Assembly (NCBI GenBank): GCA_910584695.1
Contig: CAJUBR010000020.1
Location: forward strand, 6,300 to 38,477
Direction: 5' to 3'
Source: an uncultured Lachnospiraceae bacterium
Lineage (GTDB): Bacteria > Bacillota > Clostridia > Lachnospirales > Lachnospiraceae
DNA: 32,178 nt
Shown here: piece by piece, positions 1 through 5,462 of the stretch
Numbering within the stretch: the first letter of the stretch is position 1
Layout: each line of letters begins with the position of its first letter
Translations under genes and position numbers: made by a program
The notes under the pieces: model-generated
Told to the model about the DNA's origin: nothing
Databases searched by the model: none
Seen by the model: the letters and a program-made list of their open reading frames with translations, nothing else

Positions 1-739
1 ATTCCATTCCGTTTTCTTTTACATATCCCTCTGCATAGGAACCAGATTCTGCATAGATGGTTAAATCAGAGCTACATCCTTCAAACGCCCTATCCCCGAT
101 ACTCGTCACACTACTCGGGATTGTGATACTTGTTAAGCTGCTACAGTATTTAAATGCAGAATCCCCGATCTTCGTCACACTGCTTGGGATTGTGATACTC
201 ATTAAACTGCTACAGCCATTAAATGCAGAATCCCCGATCTTCGTCACACTACTTGGGATATCGATACTGGTCAAGCTGCTACAGTCACAAAATGCATAAT
301 TCTCGATATTCGTCACACTGCTTGGGATTGTGATACTCGTTAAGCTGCCACAGCCATAAAATGCAGATTGCCCGATCTTCGTCACACTGCTTGGGATATC
401 GATACTGGTCAAGCTGCTACAGCCCCGAAATGCATAATTCCCGATACTCGTCACACTGCTTGGGATATCGATACTGGTCAAGCTTCTACAGTAGTTAAAT
501 GCACCATTCCCGATACTCGTCACACTCTTTCCATCTATTTCACTCGGAATCACTACCGCTGTCCCTTTTCCGGTATAACCTGCAATCTCTACAGTTCCAG
601 CCCCTAATATTACATACTTCCAATCCCCGCTGGTCTGTGTCTCTGCTGCCTCCACCGGCACAGTCACGAAAAGACTACACAGCAAACACAGACTTAGGAA
701 AAGACTGCACCAGCTCTTTCCTGTTTTCAATCTTTGCAT
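1..739 (-). CDS. BspA-like leucine-rich-repeat surface protein, 3' end outside window
   Basis: A secreted leucine-rich-repeat protein of the BspA (LRR_5) type, whose C-terminus lies beyond base 1. The N-terminus is a signal peptide: basic start, a Leu/Cys/Val-rich core, and a small-residue cleavage region ending near AEA. From about residue 65 there are 23-residue repeats of the pattern SLTSIxIPSSVTxIGxxAFxxC, visible in DNA as near-identical 69-bp units over about 88-520. The last visible stretch (LTIYAESGSYAEGYVKENG) is the usual cap of a BspA repeat block. No other reading frame explains the repeats. Start: the ATG at 739-737 abuts an AGGAGG (740-745) that overlaps the stop of the upstream small gene, so spacing is zero. 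An in-frame TTG three codons on has better spacing, and an earlier AGGAG could also serve the ATG. BspA-type proteins are known for adhesion in other bacteria; adhesion here is inference. Confidence 0.85.
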   Translation of the reverse strand, partial: MQRLKTGKSWCSLFLSLCLLCSLFVTVPVEAAETQTSGDWKYVILGAGTVEIAGYTGKGTAVVIPSEIDGKSVTSIGNGAFNYCRSLTSIDIPSSVTSIGNYAFRGCSSLTSIDIPSSVTKIGQSAFYGCGSLTSITIPSSVTNIENYAFCDCSSLTSIDIPSSVTKIGDSAFNGCSSLMSITIPSSVTKIGDSAFKYCSSLTSITIPSSVTSIGDRAFEGCSSDLTIYAESGSYAEGYVKENGME

Positions 740-743
740 CCTC

Positions 744-1099
744 CTATTTTCTCCTGCTTCCGTCCTTCGCCTTGACCGTAATCCTGGCAGTTCCCTTTTT
801 CTTTGCCTTTACAACACCCTTCCCGTTGACGGTTGCCACTGAAGGCTTACTGCTTTTCCAAACAACCTTTTTCTTTTTTAACTTCTTTTTAGATATGACC
901 GTCTTCAGCTTCAATGTTTTCTTTTTCGCCAATGTGTACTCCGAATAATTCAGCGTAATCTCCTGTTTTTTTGGGCTACCTCTACAGATATCCCCGGCAG
1001 GGTAATCAGCGAAATTATGATGGCAGCAGTCATCAAATAGGACAGAAGAATTTTCCTTTTCCAACCCTTTCCTGCATATGCTTCCTTTAATTCTTTCAT
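744..1099 (-). pseudogene. Small secreted Ig-like (Big_2) domain gene, frameshifted at an A7 tract
   Basis: The minus strand holds AGGAGG (1107-1112), then an ATG at 1099 opening a frame with a basic N-terminus and hydrophobic segment (KILLSYLMTAAIIISLITL), typical of a signal or anchor peptide. After about 42 codons the frame meets a run of seven A (966-972 on plus, as T) and stops seven codons later at TGA. One extra A, or two fewer, joins it to a frame running to TAG at 744 that encodes a bacterial Ig-like group 2 domain (KVVWKSSKPSVATVNGKGVVKAKKKGTA pattern, given here only in outline by its VWKSS, PSVATV and GTARITV motifs). The repaired product would be about 118 residues, one Ig-like domain. 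It precedes the partial BspA-like gene by four bases and follows another, so all three were probably one surface-protein operon. Pseudogene, phase-variable gene, or sequencing error in the homopolymer are all possible. Confidence 0.7.
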
Positions 1100-1137
1100 T
1101 TGCCTTCCTCCTAAATAACCTGTTTGCTACCTGCTCC

Positions 1138-2793
1138 CTATTTTATTTTCATATTTTTCTTTACGCCTGCTTTATATAACATCTTCTTATAAGCTTTCTT
1201 CTTTGATTTCGGAATCTTAAAGGACGCCTTTTTATGAATGCCGGTGAAGGCTTTTGAACCCATCTTCTTAATAGTAGTAGAAGAAACGGTTATCTTTTTT
1301 AATTTGCTCTTTTTATAAAATGCTTTCTTTTCTATTCCGGTTACTTTGTAGCTATAAGAACCAATCTTAACCGTTTTTGGAATGGAAACAGAGGCTGTAT
1401 TTTTCGCAAGCCCTTTTACCGATACCGTTCCCTTTTTATTGGTGGAATCATTGGTCACCTTATATTTTAATTTTCCTACAGTGTAGATCTTACCTTTTTT
1501 TGCTGCAATCTGAAACTTTGTCTGAACACTTCCCACATAATACCCATCACATCCGGTAACTGTGACGGTTGCTGTACCAGGTTTGATATTGTTAGAATAG
1601 GTTACCTTATAGTTTTTGCTCGCTACCAACTTATTATTCCCATCTTTAACAATTACAACTGGTGTCACTGCTTTCCCTGTATGTTTCTGTGTCTTAATGG
1701 CATCCACTTTCAGATATTTTGCCTCTTTAAATTTTACAACAAAGGGATTTCCGTTTTCCGAAGCATATTCGCTTGCAGCAGAGTTATAAGCACCATATAG
1801 GGTAACTCCTTTATCAAATGCAGATACAGAAATCTCTGTTACAGTTGCCGGAATCACAATGGATTTTAGGGATGTACAATTTTCAAATGCATTTATGCTA
1901 ATACTCTGTAATGCAGGAGGAAGGGTTACGTCCATAAGGCTGGTACACCCTTCAAAAGCTCCATATTCAATCGCGGTAATCGTACTTGCAAAGTTAATTT
2001 TTGTCAGTTTTGAACATCCATCACATATCAGACCCGGTACCGCTTTCATTCCCTCCTCAAAGGTAATCTCCGTAAGTCCGGAACCTTCGAAGCAAGCTGC
2101 CCCTGCCTCTGTTACCGTTTTCGGTATCTTAATCTTTTTAATGGATGTACAATTTTCAAAAGAAGCAGTACTAAACGCCTTTAAATTACTTGGCAGTGTC
2201 ACATTTTCTAATGAAGTACATCCCTGAAAAGAATAATATCCAATCTCAGTAATCGTACTTGCAAAGTTTATTTTTGTCAGTTTTGAACATCCATCACATA
2301 TCAGACCCGGTACCGCTTTCATTCCCTCCTCAAAGGTAATCTCCGTAAGTCCGGAACCTTCGAAGCAAGCTGCCCCTGCCTCTGTTACCGTTTTCGGTAT
2401 CTTAATCTTTTTAATGGATGTACAATTTTCAAATGCACTCATGCCAATGTCCTGTAATGCTGATGGAAGAGTTACATTTTCTAACGAGGTACAGCTACTA
2501 AAAGAATGAGCTCCCATCTTAGTTAAGCTATTGGGAAATGATACTGATGTAAGATTTTTACACCCGCTAAATACATAACTGCCAAGTTCATTTACACCTT
2601 CCTGCACTCTGATTATCTTAACCTCATTGCTTTTTTCATATGTCTGATCCTCATACTTTCCTGTGCCTGAAATTGTCAGAGTACCGTTTACCAGCTTAGC
2701 ACTGGTTGCTGCCTCTGCCTTTCCCCTATAACATATGGCACTAGATAACAAAAGTGCTGTAAATACAAGAATTTTTCGAATACTTTTTTTCAT
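1138..2793 (-). CDS. BspA-like leucine-rich-repeat surface protein
   Basis: A secreted 551-residue protein. Residues 1-28 form a signal peptide (MKKSIRKILVF start, cleavage near AEA). Residues about 60-330 are BspA/LRR_5 repeats (xxxAFxxCTSLxxVTLPxxL). The C-terminal part has an Ig-like or surface-layer-like stretch (about 345-430), a further lysine-rich LRR block with KKITVSS and a terminal KKMLYKAGVKKNMKIK-type tail rich in Lys, which suggests wall or polysaccharide binding rather than sortase anchoring; no LPXTG motif is present. A 91-residue module is duplicated inside the repeat region: bases 1978-2160 and 2251-2433 differ at a single position. Start ATG at 2793 is preceded by GGGAG at good distance. 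It sits upstream of the Ig-like and partial BspA genes on the same strand. Role in host or glycan attachment is an inference from the family. Confidence 0.88.
   Translation of the reverse strand: MKKSIRKILVFTALLLSSAICYRGKAEAATSAKLVNGTLTISGTGKYEDQTYEKSNEVKIIRVQEGVNELGSYVFSGCKNLTSVSFPNSLTKMGAHSFSSCTSLENVTLPSALQDIGMSAFENCTSIKKIKIPKTVTEAGAACFEGSGLTEITFEEGMKAVPGLICDGCSKLTKINFASTITEIGYYSFQGCTSLENVTLPSNLKAFSTASFENCTSIKKIKIPKTVTEAGAACFEGSGLTEITFEEGMKAVPGLICDGCSKLTKINFASTITAIEYGAFEGCTSLMDVTLPPALQSISINAFENCTSLKSIVIPATVTEISVSAFDKGVTLYGAYNSAASEYASENGNPFVVKFKEAKYLKVDAIKTQKHTGKAVTPVVIVKDGNNKLVASKNYKVTYSNNIKPGTATVTVTGCDGYYVGSVQTKFQIAAKKGKIYTVGKLKYKVTNDSTNKKGTVSVKGLAKNTASVSIPKTVKIGSYSYKVTGIEKKAFYKKSKLKKITVSSTTIKKMGSKAFTGIHKKASFKIPKSKKKAYKKMLYKAGVKKNMKIK
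1978..2433 (-). repeat. Two 183-bp direct repeats inside the LRR gene (1978-2160 and 2251-2433)
   Basis: The two blocks are offset by exactly 273 bp (91 codons) and differ only at one base (AAGTTAATTT against AAGTTTATTT). The 90 bases between copies are diverged, so conservation is confined to the module carrying the EAGAACFEGSGLTEI and GLICDGCSKLTKI motifs. This points to a recent in-frame duplication or gene conversion within the gene. Confidence 0.95.
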
Positions 2794-2939
2794 CTTTTTC
2801 TCCCTTCTTTTTCTTAGATTAAAAGTATTCTTTCATCCTAGCATTTGAGACATATTTTTCAAGACTCTCAGCACGAATAGCACATATACAGCGTAAACGG
2901 CAGTACATACTATTTATTTTAATCCTTTCGGTCATATTT

Positions 2940-3674
2940 CTAAACCGGGTTGTGCTCCTTCTTTATTCCATCTAAAAGCCGAATCATCCATACATCCGGC
3001 AGATGCTTTACAATCGGATACACCAGATTAATCCAGCTTAGGCAGCGGTTTAATATAATCGCATCCCCTGATATAACATAGGGCAGACTTTCCAATACTC
3101 TGTCTACATCAGGAATCACTTTTACAGATACCTGAATCCTATATTCCTGTGCTGTCTGCAGCAACAACATTTTCAGTCTCCCGGAATTGGAAACCGGTTC
3201 ATCCAGATAAAATACTGCCTCTGCAATTTCCCACTCCTGCAATCTATAAAGAATCAGTCGAATTGCCTGCTCCGTCTTATCAATAATATGGTACGTCCCC
3301 CTAAGTCCTGCCAGATCCCTCACAGTTCCGTCACTGCAATGTAACAATAAAGAACCGGACAATGCCACCTCTAAAGAAATAATTGTGTTAAATCCATCAA
3401 TATATACCGACATTCCCGCCATGTCCCTGCATATTTGCTTATCTTTGCGTATGTCAATGTCCTGATGGGAGGATATACTCCTTGCCAGTGCCAGACGCTG
3501 TCGTTCTGAAAGCTTGTAATGATTTCCAATAAATGTAGTGGCATTTTTCACCGGATATCCGCGGTTTAACAGATATTGTGTATCCTTAGCCGCCTCCTGA
3601 AGCCGCCTAAGCTGCTCTCCGGTAAATTCATCCTGATCCTTTGGAACATACCCTCTTTTCACCATTTTTCCCAT
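2940..3674 (-). CDS. DUF434/DUF5616-like protein, NYN/PIN-like putative nuclease next to rtcB
   Basis: A soluble protein of 244 residues, recognised as a DUF434-type protein: an N-terminal helical part with KRGYVPKDQDEF and a TFIGNHYKLSERQRLAL motif, then a C-terminal part often called DUF5616. In the latter I see Asp motifs in the order VYIDGFN, VFYLDEPVS, VIPDVDRV and ISGDAII. This is the same order of acidic residues at strand ends as in NYN/PIN nucleases, so a metal-dependent RNase activity is plausible but unproven. Start: ATG at 3674 with AAGGGGG 11 bases upstream; a GTG at 3704 would add ten residues but lacks a clear ribosome site. It lies 110 bases downstream of rtcB on the same strand with no obvious terminator between, so co-transcription with the RNA ligase is likely. 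The function of the family is not established. Confidence 0.75.
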   Translation of the reverse strand: MGKMVKRGYVPKDQDEFTGEQLRRLQEAAKDTQYLLNRGYPVKNATTFIGNHYKLSERQRLALARSISSHQDIDIRKDKQICRDMAGMSVYIDGFNTIISLEVALSGSLLLHCSDGTVRDLAGLRGTYHIIDKTEQAIRLILYRLQEWEIAEAVFYLDEPVSNSGRLKMLLLQTAQEYRIQVSVKVIPDVDRVLESLPYVISGDAIILNRCLSWINLVYPIVKHLPDVWMIRLLDGIKKEHNPV

Positions 3675-3783
3675 AACCTGTTCTGCCCCCTTAATTAAAA
3701 TCACTTTTCATATTTTTCTATTTACAAAGATGTCTTATACCAGATTGAAACCATACTCCACCACATTCAACGAGGTATATAGT

Positions 3784-5013
3784 CTACGCTCTGTTTCCCT
3801 GCCAGTCTGTCTCCACGCCCGCTTTAAAATTATAAATAGGCTTAATCACATTTACCACCTCTGCTGTATCTCCAATATGCCCGACAATATCCTTCATATT
3901 TTTATATGCCATCGGACATTCATCTAATGTAGAATGATTTACCGAAGTGGAATAAATTCCCTGCATTTCCCTTCTGTATTCCTCCACAGAAAATGTTTCC
4001 TTTGCCTTAGAACGTGACATCAGCCTGCCGGCTCCATGTGGTGCAGAATAATTCCAATCTGGATTTCCTTTTCCGGTACAGATTAAGCTTCCATCCCTCA
4101 TATTGATCGGAATCAGTAATTTTTCATCCTTCTTGGCTGAAACAGCCCCTTTCCTTAATATCATATGTTCCACATCCAGATAATTATGGATTGTCGTAAA
4201 TTCCTCTTCCACATGGATTTTCATTCCCTGCACTAATTCCTCCATCATTGCCTTCCGGTTTTGCTGTGCAAATTCCTGAATCATCTGCATATCATGTACA
4301 TAGTCTTCAAACAATTTACCTTCCACATAGGCAAGCTCTTTCGGGATATTCGTCGTCTTAACAGCATTTAATTTTTTCACTGCCTTCTCAATTTCCCGCT
4401 CTCTGCCCTGCTTTTTTAATTCCGCAATCAAATTTCTGGTATCCTCATAGCTGCTTTTATTTAAATTATGATAGCCCGCTTTCTGATAAAATTTTGCAAC
4501 CTCCAAACCCAGATGACGGGAACCGGAATGAATCACCAGATAAATATTTCCCTGCTCATCCTTATCTGCTTCAATAAAATGATTCCCTCCCCCTAAGGTT
4601 CCCAGACTTTTCTCTGCCCTTAACAAATCGATATGCTCTAGGCACCTTAGCTTTTCCAGCTGCAACTTTTTAGCATAAGGATGACTTTTATTACGGATAG
4701 CAAATCCTGACGGAATTTTTTCATAAATCAACCGATCCAGTTTCTCTAAATCAAGCTCTCTTTCCTTTAAGCGGACGGTTTCCATTCCACATCCAATATC
4801 CACCCCTACCAAATTAGGTACAATTTTATCATGAATGGTCATAGTCGTTCCAACCGTACAACCGCTTCCTGCGTGTACATCTGGCATCATTCGAATCTGC
4901 AATCCCTTTGTAAATTCCTGATTGCATAATAAAATAATCTGTGCAATGGACTCCTGATCGATAACGTCCGTATACACCTTCGCAGTATTATATTTTCCCT
5001 GTAACTCTAACAT
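3784..5013 (-). CDS. rtcB: RtcB family RNA-splicing ligase
   Basis: Cytoplasmic GTP- and Mn-dependent RNA ligase that joins 2',3'-cyclic phosphate (or 3'-phosphate) ends to 5'-OH ends, used in tRNA splicing in archaea and animals and RNA repair in bacteria. 409 residues, the length of the compact bacterial type. Diagnostic motifs are intact: MPDVHAGSGCTVG (43-55), GVDIGCGME (70-78), GTLGGGNHFIE (138-148), HSGSRHLG (162-169), HNYLD (276-280) and SAPHGAGR (323-330), whose His326 is the expected guanylylated residue. Metal ligands Asp, Cys and His sit in these motifs. Start ATG has AAGGGGG seven bases upstream. It is preceded by an unusually long leader (5014-5316) with a folded element and operator-like palindrome, and followed by the DUF434 gene. 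No rtcA, archease or Ro/Rsr gene is in the window. Which RNA it repairs cannot be told from the sequence. Confidence 0.95.
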   Translation of the reverse strand: MLELQGKYNTAKVYTDVIDQESIAQIILLCNQEFTKGLQIRMMPDVHAGSGCTVGTTMTIHDKIVPNLVGVDIGCGMETVRLKERELDLEKLDRLIYEKIPSGFAIRNKSHPYAKKLQLEKLRCLEHIDLLRAEKSLGTLGGGNHFIEADKDEQGNIYLVIHSGSRHLGLEVAKFYQKAGYHNLNKSSYEDTRNLIAELKKQGREREIEKAVKKLNAVKTTNIPKELAYVEGKLFEDYVHDMQMIQEFAQQNRKAMMEELVQGMKIHVEEEFTTIHNYLDVEHMILRKGAVSAKKDEKLLIPINMRDGSLICTGKGNPDWNYSAPHGAGRLMSRSKAKETFSVEEYRREMQGIYSTSVNHSTLDECPMAYKNMKDIVGHIGDTAEVVNVIKPIYNFKAGVETDWQGNRA

Positions 5014-5066
5014 TTCTTTTCCCCCTTTTATCGGACCTTTCTGTTTCTAAACGTTTCATTTTCTGA

Positions 5067-5188
5067 TTTGCACGACCCCTGGCAAATTGCCACAAAATAA
5101 AAGACATCCTCTGAATCAACAGAAAATGCCTGATATGCAATACCATATTCTATTCAATTATGCTTTGACACATGCCAAATCGTGCAAA
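5067..5188 (-). ncRNA. Candidate structured RNA element in the rtcB leader
   Basis: Read on minus, the ends TTTGCACGA (5180-5188) and TCGTGCAAA (5067-5075) form a perfect 9-bp closing helix; after a 2/4 internal loop TGGCA (5173-5177) pairs with TGCCA (5080-5084). Enclosed are a hairpin ATATG/CATAT (5133-5148) and an 11-bp hairpin GGCATTTTCTG/CAGAGGATGTC with a 6-base loop (5103-5130). Three of its pairs are G-U and pair only in minus-strand RNA, which argues for an RNA fold rather than a DNA palindrome. It lies between a consensus promoter and rtcB. It matches no riboswitch or RNA class that I recognise. It may be a regulatory leader or a separately processed RNA. Confidence 0.5.
5080..5092. 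promoter_or_regulatory. Palindrome TGGCAAATTGCCA upstream of rtcB
   Basis: A perfect 6+1+6 inverted repeat within the rtcB leader, about 70 bases before the start codon. It could be a protein-binding site, or simply part of the folded leader, since TGCCA also pairs with TGGCA at 5173-5177. Confidence 0.3.
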
Positions 5189-5195
5189 CTATATA

Positions 5196-5288
5196 TCATG
5201 GAACAAGCAGACAAAATGATTTCTGTTCATCATAACAAAATACCTTATTCAATTGATTTTGTATGCTTCGTATATGAAAACGTTTCAT
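5196..5288 (-). CDS. Possible 30-residue leader ORF upstream of rtcB
   Basis: An ATG at 5288 follows GGAAGG at good spacing, about 28 bases downstream of the predicted transcription start of a consensus promoter. It encodes MKRFHIRSIQNQLNKVFCYD and ten more residues ending LLVP, then TGA at 5196-5198. No homology is recognised. The start codon lies inside the palindrome at 5272-5290, which in RNA would fold as an 8-bp hairpin with a 3-base loop, so its translation may be controlled. It could be a leader peptide, a small protein, or chance. Confidence 0.35.
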   Translation of the reverse strand: MKRFHIRSIQNQLNKVFCYDEQKSFCLLVP

Positions 5289-5290
5289 AT
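5272..5290. promoter_or_regulatory. Operator-like palindrome ATATGAAAACGTTTCATAT
   Basis: Perfect 8+3+8 inverted repeat with an ACG centre, 25-45 bases downstream of the predicted start of the rtcB transcript. It resembles LacI-family operators (central CG, AAACGTTT core) but does not fit the catabolite-repression consensus at its outer positions. A related partial site, AATGAAACGTTTAGA, is read on minus at about 5045-5059, close to the rtcB start. No regulator gene is adjacent. Confidence 0.5.
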
Positions 5291-5322
5291 TGTCCACCTT
5301 CCTTTCTTTTAAATTGTTTTGT

Positions 5323-5352
5323 ATTATAAACCCGTATTTAATAATCTGTCAA
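5323..5352 (-). promoter_or_regulatory. Consensus promoter driving the rtcB leader
   Basis: On minus, TTGACA (5347-5352) and TATAAT (5323-5328) are both perfect and separated by 18 bases. Transcription would start near 5316, giving a leader of about 300 bases before rtcB. Confidence 0.8.
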
Positions 5353-5391
5353 GCACATTCTTCCCTTTTCCCTACATTTTAACAAATTCAA

Positions 5392-5429
5392 AAATACCCT
5401 ATACAACATTAAGATGTACAGGGTATTTC
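5392..5429 (-). terminator. Terminator after ppdK
   Basis: On minus, AAATACCCTGTACA (5416-5429) pairs with TGTATAGGGTATTT (5392-5405), a 14-base stem with one mismatch, followed by a short T-rich tract. It lies 34 bases beyond the ppdK stop codon and upstream of the rtcB promoter. Confidence 0.75.
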
Positions 5430-5462
5430 ATTCACAAGTTTTATTCTATGTTCCAGAATATC

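Noticed and set aside
57..948. Plus-strand open frames over the leucine-rich-repeat genes
   Set aside because: They are antisense shadows of 69-bp LRR repeats; the minus frame gives signal peptide and clean BspA repeats.
5272..5290. Catabolite-repression (cre) site
   Set aside because: The core AAAACG fits but the outer CA end of the cre consensus is absent; called a generic operator-like palindrome instead.
5087..5329. An 80-codon plus-strand frame opposite the rtcB leader
   Set aside because: No ribosome site or domain; the minus strand has a consensus promoter and a folded leader here.
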